DNA of 64,000 nucleotides from Podocnemis expansa (lineage: Eukaryota; Chordata; Testudines; Podocnemididae): NCBI GenBank assembly GCA_007922195.1, contig ML681989.1, forward strand, positions 50,585,470-50,649,469. The letters are read 5' to 3'. How positions within the stretch are numbered: position 1 is the first letter of the stretch; every line of letters begins with the position of its first letter. The position numbers and the translations under genes are program-made. The notes beneath the pieces were generated by a model, which saw nothing but the letters and a program-made list of their open reading frames with translations, was not told where the DNA came from and did no database searches. Positions 61,201 to 62,719 of this stretch are shown here, in pieces.

Positions 61201-62203
61201 ATGCACCATTTATATCTGAGCAGGCAGTTTAAAATATACATTCTATATCTTCTTGAATTTGTCTTGTCAAGTAACTGGATTTTGTCCTACACAGAGCACC
61301 TTATGTTCAGAAATAAATCATTAAACTCTGCCCACTTTAAACTATTCTGGACTGTAAACATCAAGTTACCTTAGCATCTTAAATTATTATTGCTACAAAA
61401 ATTAAGACTGACAGTCATTTAAAGGAAAAAACGTCTAGAGTTCTACAATCTTACATGACTTTAGAAAAGTCTGCTTAACCAAAAGGCAAGCTAACCAATG
61501 AAATTACAAAAGAGAATTAAAGAGAGCTGAAAGTGTTCCAATGGATCTCCAGATACAAAACTGGCAGCTATTTAATCCCTATGGGATACTATAATAACTC
61601 ATATTAAGAGGATCAAAGCTACAACCAGAGAAAGCATGAGCAGCAGATTTCAATTTTATTTTGCATTAGTTGTGTATTTTTCTGAGGTTTTGGTTTATCA
61701 TGTGCAAATACCAATCAAATAAGTGATAAAGAACAACATACGGTTGTTACTATGGTGGTCCTAGAGTAAACGTCTAGCAAGATAGAATCACTGACAGCAA
61801 AGGTACCTTTTTCATATTTAGAATATTTCCTCAGCTGAACTACAGATCTTGCATGTTTTATATAATTTGTTTTGTATTAACACACACTTTGAAGAGAAAT
61901 ATGTGCTTTATCTGCAGTAATTACAGGCAGAAGAGACTGTTTGACATTGTTTGTTTCACTAATTTGTGTTTGTTATTTAGCAAGATGTTTTAGGAGGGAT
62001 TTTTTCAGCTATATCATAAAGATATTTACCCTTATACACGTTGGCAGCCGTGGATATGATCCAGTTGTCAGTACATCAATAGCATATGGGATAGCAAAAC
62101 TAGGCAGGCGAGCATGAACCAAGGCATCTCTGGCTAGTGATGCTAGACGATCAGCGGTGTCCACAAATAGGATGGCTTGCTGATCTAGAAAACTTGATAT
62201 CAT
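1092..62203 (-). CDS. MED14: MED14, Mediator complex subunit 14 (27 internal coding exons; both gene ends outside window)
   Basis: MED14 (Rgr1/CRSP150/TRAP170) is the nuclear scaffold subunit that joins the head, middle and tail modules of Mediator, the coactivator linking transcription factors to RNA polymerase II. I recognise the protein from exon to exon by strong similarity to the human sequence as I remember it. Twenty-seven exons join in phase from 62203 to 1092 and give 3949 coding bases (1316 codons plus one base), with every intron GT...AG. The residues before the first exon here (about 115 in human) and the terminal exon (about 23 residues) are not in the window. Introns range from about 100 bases to more than 9 kb; the largest ones hold the transposons. 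No promoter or polyadenylation site is expected here. The gene symbol is near certain. Exon borders are read directly from splice sites and could differ by alternative splicing. Confidence 0.97.
2315..2440 (-). CDS. MED14: MED14 exon w26 (42 codons)
   Basis: Encodes [20 protein letters not shown] followed by a Pro-rich loop and LKSKMLFF. The acceptor is aaaacag and the donor GTAAGT. Confidence 0.97.
2908..3015 (-). CDS. MED14: MED14 exon w25 (36 codons)
   Basis: Encodes [20 protein letters not shown] and [14 protein letters not shown]. The acceptor is actgtag and the donor GTGAGT. C-terminal region. Confidence 0.97.
3245..3424 (-). CDS. MED14: MED14 exon w24 (60 codons)
   Basis: Encodes [20 protein letters not shown] and [12 protein letters not shown]. 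The acceptor is ttcctacag and the donor GTACGT. C-terminal tail-interaction region. Confidence 0.97.
4809..5044 (-). CDS. MED14: MED14 exon w23 (236 nt, LXXLL motif)
   Basis: Encodes [19 protein letters not shown], then [16 protein letters not shown], with an LXXLL-type motif (LNILL) of the kind used to contact nuclear receptors. It ends [13 protein letters not shown] before GTATTT. It begins the folded C-terminal tail-interaction region. Confidence 0.97.
5404..7843. mobile_element. Non-autonomous hAT element, family A copy 1 (2.4 kb)
   Basis: The left end reads CAGGGGTGGCCAAAC, and the reverse complement of the right end reads CAGATGTGGCCAAAC. The flanks are near-identical 8-bp target duplications, GTCTAGTG (5396-5403) and GTCTAGTA (7844-7851), which is the hAT signature. 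Subterminal parts contain 'gagccgca' blocks in inverted orientation. The interior carries GC-rich Pro-coding-like arrays at 5985-6110 and 7440-7780, separated by about 1.3 kb of AT-rich sequence that I cannot assign. No transposase frame is recognisable. Two further copies lie at 19690-20526 and 26809-28804. Confidence 0.88.
7440..7780. repeat. GC-rich minisatellite inside hAT family A copy 1
   Basis: Irregular tandem units of roughly 50-60 bases built around 'gctctcacaatgctgcccctcc'-like blocks; a related block lies at 5985-6110. Reading frames through it (Pro/Ser/Cys-rich) are repeat translations and not genes. Confidence 0.75.
7852..8439. other. Intron sequence, no recognised element
   Basis: AT-rich intronic sequence between a hAT insertion and MED14 exon w22. 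I see nothing in it that supports a feature. Confidence 0.4.
8440..8622 (-). CDS. MED14: MED14 exon w22 (183 nt, disordered linker)
   Basis: Encodes [30 protein letters not shown] and [15 protein letters not shown]. The acceptor is ttccatag and the donor GTAGGT. Repeated SP pairs are typical of this Mediator linker, which could be phosphorylated; that is inference. Confidence 0.95.
9380..9960. other. GC-rich stretch with long overlapping open frames
   Basis: Both strands stay open for up to 173 codons, but the translations are Pro/Arg/Gly-rich and unlike each other. This is what a stop-poor GC-rich segment gives by chance. Part of it (9380-9470) resembles the right arm of the hAT at 51567-51640, so it is probably transposon-derived. 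Confidence 0.45.
10689..10830. repeat. Fold-back repeat derived from Penelope-like ends
   Basis: Two inverted arms: 'aaggagccttgtggcac' and its complement at 'gtgccgcaagacttcttgc'. A tail 'agactaacacagctgcccctttgg' follows. It belongs to the same family as the palindromes at 14848, 27920, 42622 and 46067. Confidence 0.75.
10850..10910 (+). repeat. CR1 3'-end fragment (left part)
   Basis: 'gaggtcagactagat' continues after the hAT as 'gatcataatggttccttct', the standard 3' end of CR1-family LINEs in reptiles. The fragment was split by the 187-bp hAT at 10911-11097 and resumes at 11106-11145. Confidence 0.65.
10911..11097. mobile_element. Small hAT MITE with perfect 8-bp duplication
   Basis: Inverted ends CAGGGATCTCAAAC and CAGGGGTCTCAAAC enclose 187 bp. 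The flanks are identical GACTAGAT (10903-10910 and 11098-11105). It lies inside a CR1 tail fragment, which dates it after that LINE. Confidence 0.92.
11185..11285 (-). repeat. Old CR1 3'-end fragment
   Basis: 'aggaccagtatgatcatc' followed by 'tctgacctcctgcataatgc' resembles the reverse-strand 3' region of older CR1 LINEs. It is degraded. Confidence 0.5.
11559..12404. other. Intron sequence, no recognised element
   Basis: AT-rich unique-looking intron between the Harbinger composite and a Penelope-tail fragment. I see no coding or repeat signal. Confidence 0.4.
12405..12500. repeat. Solo Penelope-tail-like repeat
   Basis: 'acctgaagaagagcactctg' then 'accaacagaagttggtccaa' and 'aaaagatattatctcaccca' form a dispersed reptile repeat that I associate with Penelope-like element ends. 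It contains the palindrome 'accaacagaagttggt'. The family assignment is from memory. Confidence 0.5.
12579..12710 (-). CDS. MED14: MED14 exon w21 (132 nt, disordered linker)
   Basis: Encodes [20 protein letters not shown] and TANFASPHG. The acceptor is tttattag and the donor GTGAGT. It continues the Ser/Pro-rich linker. Confidence 0.96.
13428..13805 (-). pseudogene. Penelope-like GIY-YIG endonuclease remnant
   Basis: Near the end of this 125-codon frame is [17 protein letters not shown], which matches the second half of the GIY-YIG nuclease core (YIGQT...L..R...H) found at the C terminus of Penelope-like RTs. The upstream Cys-rich part (CCCSGCP) corresponds to their linker. The first GIY half is degraded, and stop codons separate it from the RT. 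Confidence 0.8.
14055..14880 (-). pseudogene. Penelope-like reverse transcriptase remnant
   Basis: The upstream piece (14640-14880) shows [18 protein letters not shown]. After a 186-bp MITE the frame resumes as [15 protein letters not shown] and continues through [13 protein letters not shown] and [10 protein letters not shown], all typical of Penelope RT. The catalytic YIDD-type motif reads YNDN here, so the second catalytic aspartate is lost. With the MITE insertion, the RT cannot be functional. Confidence 0.85.
14451..14636. mobile_element. 186-bp MITE inserted in the Penelope RT
   Basis: The ends are CAGTGTTCCCTCTAA and, on the other strand, CACTGTTCTCTCTAAGC. The flanks cccctagc and ccccagcc are imperfect 8-bp duplications. 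The interior is rich in alternating GC/GT dinucleotides (gtgcgcgc, gcgcacacgcgcac). Confidence 0.78.
14848..15056. repeat. Palindromic fold-back repeat (about 210 bp)
   Basis: The left arm has 'gtcctgtggcacttaa' and 'atcccactttgtcagacgct'. The right arm repeats these in reverse complement around the centre 'tttgaagatcttcaaa' (14947-14962). The arms are Penelope-like end sequences. The insertion interrupts the RT region of the surrounding element. Confidence 0.8.
15310..15782. other. Intron sequence, no recognised element
   Basis: AT-rich sequence directly downstream (in the MED14 sense) of exon w20. Nothing in it supports a feature. Confidence 0.4.
15783..15894 (-). CDS. MED14: MED14 exon w20 (112 nt, disordered linker)
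   Basis: Encodes [20 protein letters not shown] and SMMHTQSP, with a split Gly codon at the GTAAGA donor. The composition is low-complexity Pro/Ser/Thr, as expected for the linker before the tail-interaction part of MED14. Confidence 0.95.
15895..17725. other. MED14 intron sequence around exon w19
   Basis: 15895-16507 and 16658-17725 are AT-rich, with a T-run at 16843-16870 and C-run near 17685. I recognise no gene or transposon. Confidence 0.4.
16508..16657 (-). CDS. MED14: MED14 exon w19 (50 codons, ends in poly-Q)
   Basis: Encodes [20 protein letters not shown] and [14 protein letters not shown], then SSQQQQQ just before the GTAATA donor. It opens the Pro/Ser-rich, probably disordered linker. 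The glutamine run differs from the human PPPQQQ-type end. Confidence 0.96.
17777..17900. repeat. DIRS left inverted terminal repeat
   Basis: Matches the reverse complement of about 24270-24420 over blocks such as 'gttacaggtg' and 'gaagacttttgccctagcct'. Inverted terminal repeats are a DIRS hallmark. Confidence 0.82.
17985..18065. repeat. DIRS internal complementary region
   Basis: 'ggttactgcaggtaactcgc' and 'tcacatcattctgttacagg' repeat the outermost sequences of both terminal repeats just inside the recombinase end. DIRS circles are thought to be completed by such an internal complementary region. Confidence 0.7.
18089..19057 (-). pseudogene. DIRS tyrosine recombinase remnant
   Basis: The core-binding part shows [18 protein letters not shown] and [20 protein letters not shown]. 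The catalytic part shows [15 protein letters not shown] (first Arg) and [14 protein letters not shown] (the H-x-x-R box). At the position of the nucleophilic tyrosine (usually in an RHY context), the sequence reads FMTHCVIV, so the tyrosine appears replaced by cysteine. Frameshifts separate the parts. Confidence 0.8.
19103..19681 (-). pseudogene. DIRS RNase H continuation and linker, after the hAT
   Basis: Beyond the hAT, the coding trace resumes with [17 protein letters not shown] (RNase H C-terminus) and [33 protein letters not shown] and [14 protein letters not shown] then lead into the recombinase. These segments are standard in reptile DIRS polyproteins. They prove that the flanks of the hAT once formed one frame. 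Confidence 0.78.
19690..20526. mobile_element. hAT family A copy 2, reversed, inside the DIRS element
   Basis: The right end, read on the minus strand, starts CAGGGTGGCCAAAC and then gives the family's 'ttatggaactcaagagcc' block. The left end is CAGGCATAGCCAAAC. The flanks GCATAAAA (19682-19689) and GTGTAAAA (20527-20534) match at 6 of 8 bases. It contains a short degenerate array (19740-19960). It is 837 bp, shorter than the other copies. Confidence 0.85.
20527..21852 (-). pseudogene. DIRS reverse transcriptase and RNase H remnant
   Basis: RT motifs appear in order: [35 protein letters not shown], and the active-site RLDDCL in place of the usual YLDDWL; both aspartates are kept. RNase H follows with [15 protein letters not shown] and [15 protein letters not shown], until the hAT insertion at 20526. 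A frame change separates the two RT halves near 21250-21460. Confidence 0.85.
22199..24403 (-). pseudogene. DIRS gag-like frame remnants
   Basis: Several overlapping frames show the reptile DIRS gag layout. Near the start is a knuckle-like segment, [21 protein letters not shown] charged [17 protein letters not shown] region follows, then a Pro/Ser-rich middle, and a C-terminal helical part with [20 protein letters not shown] and [20 protein letters not shown]. The pieces are in different frames, so the gene is dead. Confidence 0.75.
24230..24455. repeat. DIRS right inverted terminal repeat
   Basis: Reverse complement of the left repeat, including 'aggctagggcaaaagtcttc' and 'cctgtaacag'. It also covers the first codons of the gag-like frame. 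Confidence 0.82.
24456..25973. other. MED14 intron sequence before the DIRS element
   Basis: Mostly AT-rich unique-looking sequence. A frame at 25369-25638 is open, but it has no recognisable motif and no support from splice signals. I see no repeat that I can name. Confidence 0.4.
25974..26243 (-). CDS. MED14: MED14 exon w18 (90 codons, largest here)
   Basis: Encodes [19 protein letters not shown] through [20 protein letters not shown] and ends [10 protein letters not shown] before GTAACT. It is nearly identical to human. It is flanked by two introns of 8-9 kb that hold the Harbinger relic and the DIRS elements. Confidence 0.98.
27519..27690. mobile_element. Short MITE with AATGTTCCCTCTAAGCTG ends
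   Basis: Starts 'caatgttccctctaagctga' and ends 'cagcttagaaggaacattg', with the internal repeats 'gatgcagct' and 'agctgcatc' also inverted. It is a smaller relative of the element at 9250. Confidence 0.78.
27905..28060. repeat. Palindromic fold-back repeat
   Basis: 'gactaacccatttatttatc' on the left and 'gataaataaatgggttagtc' on the right form a hairpin of about 60 bp per arm. It belongs to the Penelope-end fold-back family. Confidence 0.82.
28436..28690. repeat. GC-rich tandem array in hAT family A copy 3
   Basis: Units around 'ccctcctctgagctgttggc' repeat with variable spacing. The unit differs from that in copy 1. Long frames across it on either strand are artefacts. Confidence 0.7.
29389..29959 (-). 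pseudogene. Recombinase fragments of the second DIRS
   Basis: [22 protein letters not shown] (29777-29959) parallels the core-binding segment of the first DIRS ([20 protein letters not shown]). [20 protein letters not shown] at 29389-29592 parallels the first catalytic Arg region. The rest is lost. Confidence 0.68.
30097..30127. repeat. 31-bp orphan end of hAT family A
   Basis: 'cttgagttccataagtttgg' followed by 'ccaccctt' is the reversed left end of family A. It abuts 'gctatatatgg', exactly as the real left end abuts 'ccatatatagc' at 26800. No other hAT sequence accompanies it. Confidence 0.75.
30340..31749 (+). pseudogene. Myb/SANT-like gene of Harbinger, remnant
   Basis: The first block, [20 protein letters not shown], matches the start of the Myb/SANT-like domain (RAPAWT..EVLDLI.VWG.E). 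A later stretch, [11 protein letters not shown], and then [19 protein letters not shown] (31530-31610) follow the known order of these proteins. A non-matching stretch of about 650 bases lies between the blocks. Not functional. Confidence 0.65.
32500..33250 (-). pseudogene. Harbinger transposase remnant
   Basis: The frame at 32741-33001 contains [12 protein letters not shown], the catalytic-core block of HARBI1-like nucleases (GAIDGTHIPI), preceded by [10 protein letters not shown]. Further downstream on the minus strand, [20 protein letters not shown] matches the later conserved block. Upstream, [10 protein letters not shown] matches the N-terminal region. The first catalytic Asp is present. 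The frames are disrupted. Confidence 0.75.
33918..34302. mobile_element. MITE rich in TTTCGAAA palindromes
   Basis: The terminal inverted repeats are GGCTGTGTTCACAC. ATG flanks both sides, a possible 3-bp duplication. The interior is a chain of 'gtttcgaaac' and 'ttcgaatt' units in both orientations; translations are Asn/Lys/Phe-rich nonsense. It is related in style to the Harbinger MITE at 8811. Confidence 0.78.
34482..34634 (-). CDS. MED14: MED14 exon w17 (51 codons)
   Basis: Encodes [34 protein letters not shown] and TPNVVQLLQ. The acceptor is attctag and the donor GTAACT. Exactly 51 codons, as in human. Confidence 0.97.
34635..35604. other. MED14 intron sequence
   Basis: AT-rich intron between exons w17 and w16. 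I see nothing that supports a feature. Confidence 0.4.
35605..35696 (-). CDS. MED14: MED14 exon w16 (92 nt)
   Basis: Encodes [20 protein letters not shown] and [10 protein letters not shown]. The intron before it is only 103 bases, the shortest in the window. The acceptor is tcaaaag and the donor GTAAGT. Confidence 0.96.
35800..35946 (-). CDS. MED14: MED14 exon w15 (147 nt)
   Basis: Encodes [20 protein letters not shown] and [20 protein letters not shown], one of the most conserved stretches of the protein. The acceptor is atcgcag and the donor GTACAA. Confidence 0.97.
36032..36192 (-). CDS. MED14: MED14 exon w14 (161 nt)
   Basis: Encodes [34 protein letters not shown] and [11 protein letters not shown]. 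The acceptor is catggacag and the donor GTTAGT. Found by reading the minus strand; the frame is not methionine-initiated. Confidence 0.96.
36193..36794. other. MED14 intron sequence
   Basis: AT-rich sequence upstream (in the MED14 sense) of exon w14. No recognised element. Confidence 0.4.
36795..37579. mobile_element. hAT-like element with a nested MITE
   Basis: The left end CAGCAATTCCCAAAGC follows CCCTAAAG. The right end, reversed, reads CAGTGGTTCCCAAGC and is followed by CCCTAGAA (6 of 8 bases matching). The interior 36914-37267 is a second MITE with ends 'cagcgttccctctaa' and 'ttagagggaacat'. Ancient and degraded. Confidence 0.7.
36914..37267. mobile_element. MITE with GTTCCCTCTAA ends
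   Basis: Shares both ends and the internal 'gcactgttgaatttttttgt' block with the 186-bp MITE at 14451, but is longer, so the two are members of one family. The target duplication is not clear. Confidence 0.75.
37768..37953. mobile_element. Small hAT MITE, CAGTGGTTTTCAAAC family, copy 1
   Basis: It is 186 bp with ends CAGTGGTTTTCAAAC and, reversed, TAGTGATTTTCAGAT. The flanks GGTTAGAC (37760-37767) and GCTTAGAC (37954-37961) match at 7 of 8 bases. It is closely related to 39723-39914. Confidence 0.88.
37962..39358. other. MED14 intron sequence
   Basis: AT-rich intron. The open frames here (for example 38963-39247) have no recognisable motif. No repeat identified. Confidence 0.4.
39359..39435 (-). 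CDS. MED14: MED14 exon w13 (77 nt)
   Basis: Short exon encoding [20 protein letters not shown] and AIRLL, ending in a split Lys codon. The acceptor is ttccttag and the donor GTAAGA. It is too short for a reading-frame scan and was found by homology. Confidence 0.95.
39723..39914. mobile_element. Small hAT MITE, CAGTGGTTTTCAAAC family, copy 2
   Basis: It is 192 bp with ends CAGCTGTTTTCAAAC and, reversed, CAGTGGTTTTCAGAC. The flanks CTCTAAAG and CTCTAAAA match at 7 of 8 bases. The 'acccagtactggg' palindrome is shared with copy 1. Confidence 0.9.
40123..40257 (-). CDS. MED14: MED14 exon w12 (45 codons)
   Basis: Encodes a Lys/Pro-rich linker ([13 protein letters not shown]), followed by [19 protein letters not shown]. 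The acceptor is aattctag and the donor GTAAGA. The basic linker continues from the KRK end of the previous exon. Confidence 0.96.
40258..41525. other. MED14 intron with one Penelope-end fragment
   Basis: Mostly AT-rich. At 40866-40950, 'gatgaagtgggattatgccc', 'atgaaagcttata' and 'gttagtgttaaagtgccaca' form a single arm of the Penelope-end repeat. The rest shows no feature. Confidence 0.5.
41526..41940. mobile_element. Fold-back MITE with inverted arms over 100 bp
   Basis: The left arm starts GTCACATCAAAATACGCTTT; the right arm is its reverse complement ending 'aaagtgtattttgatgtgac'. Similarity between the arms continues inward through 'taattaaaaacc' and 'agtccatgcc'. The superfamily is unclear because I see no clean target duplication. 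Confidence 0.78.
41941..42621. other. MED14 intron sequence with an old repeat trace
   Basis: AT-rich. 42040-42115 ('cttcagtgggactttg') looks like a common, very old amniote repeat. Otherwise nothing. Confidence 0.35.
42622..42830. repeat. Palindromic fold-back repeat
   Basis: The arms 'acaaggagtcctgtggcatt' and 'aagtgccacaggactccttg' face each other around 'gatgctttgacgaagcagg'. It belongs to the Penelope-end fold-back family and is flanked by 'gttagtctagttctgcaaaac'. Confidence 0.82.
43260..43454 (-). CDS. MED14: MED14 exon w11 (65 codons), unusually divergent
   Basis: Begins [20 protein letters not shown] and ends in a basic KRK before a GTTTGT donor. Length and phase match the human exon. 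Its middle (residues about 17-60 of the exon) differs from the human protein as I recall it far more than any neighbouring exon, although LLLQQF is kept. It is probably a surface-exposed, relaxed segment between the two central modules. Confidence 0.94.
43878..44037 (-). CDS. MED14: MED14 exon w10 (160 nt)
   Basis: Encodes [20 protein letters not shown] through [13 protein letters not shown]. The acceptor is aatgcaag and the donor GTAAGT. It is nearly identical to human and belongs to the central repeat-module region. Confidence 0.97.
44038..45067. other. MED14 intron sequence
   Basis: AT-rich to 44640, then a GC-richer block (44780-45060, with 'gaggagtaattaagctggct') that looks repeat-like but that I cannot name. 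No coding signal. Confidence 0.4.
45068..45530. mobile_element. hAT element, CAGGGGTCAGCAACCTTTG family, copy 1
   Basis: Starts 'caaggatcatcaacctttg' and ends 'gggggttgcccaccccag', matching the ends of the copy at 52097-52594. The inside has repeated 'ggcagcctctttgcatgg' blocks like that copy. No clear 8-bp duplication remains. Confidence 0.65.
46067..46240. repeat. Palindromic fold-back repeat
   Basis: The arms 'aacaaggagtccagtggcat' and 'gtgccacaagactccttgtt' flank 'aaatttatttatttcataag' and its near complement. A tail 'actaacatgcctgctccttt' follows. Confidence 0.8.
46384..46990. repeat. GC-rich minisatellite in hAT family B
   Basis: Units of about 45-60 bases built on 'gctgccagctttcnccactccctgacccccttccct' in many variants. 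Three frames on the plus strand stay open across it (Pro/Ser/Leu-rich). These are not genes. Confidence 0.8.
47387..48450 (+). pseudogene. CR1 ORF1 (zinc-finger/coiled-coil plus SGNH esterase), one frameshift
   Basis: Starts [10 protein letters not shown] Cys/His cluster ([10 protein letters not shown]...LCDRH) and a short coiled coil ([15 protein letters not shown]) come first. The esterase-like domain follows, with the GDS box ([10 protein letters not shown]), HVGTNDTA and the final GRDGLHLS catalytic block. One base is missing near 48064 compared with the second copy ('gagga' for 'gaggga'), which shifts the frame. The C-terminal part continues in frame to LVRRALN. ORF1 of CR1 binds RNA and has esterase activity in some lineages. 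Confidence 0.92.
48576..51480 (+). pseudogene. CR1 ORF2 (APE endonuclease and reverse transcriptase), five lesions
   Basis: The endonuclease starts [16 protein letters not shown] and includes [29 protein letters not shown] and GSSDHDTV. The RT includes [37 protein letters not shown] and the catalytic FADD (50686-50697). Lesions: one-base loss near 49011, TGA at 49721-49723, one-base gains near 50160, 50523 and 51373. A terminal helical region follows ([10 protein letters not shown]). Confidence 0.93.
51780..52096. other. MED14 intron sequence
   Basis: Unique-looking intron between two hAT insertions. No feature seen. Confidence 0.4.
52097..52594. mobile_element. hAT element, CAGGGGTCAGCAACCTTTG family, copy 2
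   Basis: The ends are CAGGGGTCAGCAACC and, reversed, CAGGGGTAGGCAACC. The flanks GGCTATGG (52089-52096) and GACTATAG (52595-52602) match at 6 of 8 bases. The interior is GC-rich with repeated 'agaaagaagct' blocks. 498 bp. Confidence 0.87.
52779..52857 (-). CDS. MED14: MED14 exon w9 (79 nt)
   Basis: Short exon encoding [18 protein letters not shown] and IIPWLQQL, ending in a split Lys codon (AA|G). The acceptor is tttttatag and the donor GTAAGT. The upstream MED14 intron down to 44038 holds the CR1-in-hAT composite. Confidence 0.96.
52858..53511. other. MED14 intron sequence with old repeat traces
   Basis: AT-rich. 53385-53465 ('agtcagtggaatcagtcaca') resembles a common ancient amniote repeat. 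No other feature. Confidence 0.35.
53512..53637 (-). CDS. MED14: MED14 exon w8 (126 nt)
   Basis: Starts [19 protein letters not shown] and contains [21 protein letters not shown], the start of the first repeat module of the central MED14 region. The acceptor is gtatttag and the donor GTAAGT. Confidence 0.96.
53700..53850. repeat. Ancient amniote repeat fragment
   Basis: 'ctagtcctgcaaattcatat' then 'caccaggactacttgcac' resemble a very old self-complementary repeat that is frequent in reptile and bird introns. The family name is not certain. Confidence 0.35.
53935..54418. mobile_element. hAT MITE with perfect 8-bp duplication
   Basis: The ends are CAGGAGTTGGCAACCCC and, reversed, CAGGGGTTGGCAACC. 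The flanks are identical CCCTAACA (53927-53934 and 54419-54426). The interior is GC-rich with 'cgctggcaggggcgagagct' repeated twice (54251 and 54301). 484 bp, no transposase. Confidence 0.93.
54427..54891. other. MED14 intron sequence
   Basis: AT-rich intron with no feature that I can support. Confidence 0.4.
54892..55003 (-). CDS. MED14: MED14 exon w7 (112 nt)
   Basis: Encodes [20 protein letters not shown] and a helical KLQELKAIL stretch. The acceptor is tttctacag and the donor GTATGT. The last ten residues are less conserved than the rest relative to human. Confidence 0.96.
55004..57112. other. MED14 intron with old repeat traces
   Basis: Mostly unique AT-rich sequence. 55910-56010 ('cagtgggacttacacatg') looks like an ancient amniote repeat. 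56685-56840 has inverted arms (see separate entry). No coding signal. Confidence 0.4.
56685..56840. repeat. Imperfect inverted repeat
   Basis: 'gactagtcattttgggtggc' at about 56696 and 'gccacccaaaatcactagtc' at about 56806 face each other across about 90 bp. It is probably an old degraded repeat; I cannot assign a family. Confidence 0.6.
57113..57263 (-). CDS. MED14: MED14 exon w6 (151 nt)
   Basis: Encodes [20 protein letters not shown] through SKLMERAMK. The acceptor is a T-rich tract ending ttttaag and the donor is GTAAAG. It forms the end of the N-terminal region and matches the human exon length of 50 codons. Confidence 0.97.
57264..57858. other. MED14 intron with an ancient repeat
   Basis: 57670-57775 ('agcacttctgaaattcagcc', 'gaaaattttcgcctaggttt') resembles a known but very old amniote interspersed repeat. 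The rest is unique AT-rich sequence. Confidence 0.4.
57859..57991 (-). CDS. MED14: MED14 exon w5 (133 nt)
   Basis: Starts by completing a His codon, then [15 protein letters not shown] and [17 protein letters not shown]. The acceptor is tccttag and the donor GTAAGT. No methionine-started reading frame covers it fully, so it was found by reading the minus strand upstream of the next exon. Confidence 0.95.
57992..58861. other. MED14 intron sequence
   Basis: AT-rich intron between exons w5 and w4. No feature seen. Confidence 0.4.
58862..58969 (-). CDS. MED14: MED14 exon w4 (108 nt)
   Basis: Encodes [15 protein letters not shown] and [15 protein letters not shown]. The acceptor is atggaag and the donor is GTATCC. 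The donor is weaker than its neighbours, but the His codon split C|AC joins exactly to the next exon. Confidence 0.95.
59229..59357 (-). CDS. MED14: MED14 exon w3 (129 nt)
   Basis: Begins with the second and third bases of an Ala codon, then [13 protein letters not shown]. It includes the strongly conserved [17 protein letters not shown] segment and ends in ETG before GTAACA. It belongs to the N-terminal MED14 domain. Confidence 0.97.
59358..60947. other. MED14 intron with a MIR-like SINE
   Basis: Mostly unique AT-rich sequence. The only recognisable repeat is the MIR-like core at 60163-60290. Confidence 0.4.
60163..60290 (+). repeat. MIR-like SINE core
   Basis: 'tattatctctactttagaca' then 'aagccaaggcacagag' and 'gacttccccaaggtcc' follow the MIR core consensus (ATTATCCCCATTTTACAGATGAGG, GGCACAGAG, GACTTGCCCAAGGTC) as I remember it. 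Ancient tRNA-derived SINE. Confidence 0.7.
60948..61077 (-). CDS. MED14: MED14 exon w2 (130 nt)
   Basis: Starts [11 protein letters not shown] after a ttaacag acceptor and ends with a split Ala codon (G|CT) before GTAAGA. It continues the N-terminal MED14 domain through [17 protein letters not shown]. Phase 0 in, phase 1 out, matching the next exon. Confidence 0.96.
61078..62029. other. MED14 intron sequence
   Basis: AT-rich intron between exons w2 and w1. No recognised element. Confidence 0.4.
62030..62203 (-). CDS. MED14: MED14 exon w1 (58 codons)
   Basis: This is the first MED14 exon in the window and begins in phase 0 with an internal methionine codon after a ttacag acceptor. It ends ...ATAAGG before GTAAAT. 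It encodes the conserved helical N-terminal MED14 domain, including [13 protein letters not shown] and [14 protein letters not shown]. This part of MED14 packs against the middle and head modules. The upstream exons with the true start codon lie beyond 64000. Confidence 0.97.
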
Positions 62204-62636
62204 CTGTAAGAGACAAAAAATATACTGACAAAAATGTCAAACCCTTGTCCAAGTATTTCTTAAAAAAAGGTCCACCTTTTCACCCCCTGCATACCCTAAA
62301 ATTCAAGATGAAGGCTAAAGAATATTTTGGTAGCTTTTAAATGCTTACTCAGGGACATTTTATATTTATACATTTATTTCTCCTATCACCAAATCCTTTA
62401 CTGATAAAAATATCAGCTTCCCTAGTACTTTAATCCAGGGTAAGTACCTTGCTTTCACTTTATGTACAGGGAGGTTTGAGCCTGGAAAAAAAAAAAAAAA
62501 AACTTCTGGGGAAGTAAGACAAGGTCAGGGTGCTTAGCAGGAACAGGCCAAGCTCCCTGACTTTGCACCACAATTAAAGATTCCCTGAGAAGAGAGCTCA
62601 CATGCGTGGGTAGGAGCTTTCTTTGCTTCTCTTCAC
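62204..62636. other. MED14 intron sequence with A-run
   Basis: AT-rich with an 18-base A-run at about 62482-62499. No coding signal. Confidence 0.4.
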
Positions 62637-62693
62637 AGCATATCTCTGTCCTTTTTGTCGTGGGGAGCCCAAAACTGAACACAGTATTCTAGA
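62637..62693 (-). repeat. CR1 RT fragment in opposite orientation
   Basis: 'atctctgtcctttttgtcgt' followed by 'ggggagcccaaaactgaaca' and 'cagtattctag' is the reverse complement of 51062-51112 of the first CR1 (C-terminal RT region). It directly abuts the plus-strand CR1 at 62694. Confidence 0.85.
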
Positions 62694-62719
62694 CAAATCT
62701 ATGTGATAGGTAACTTCTG

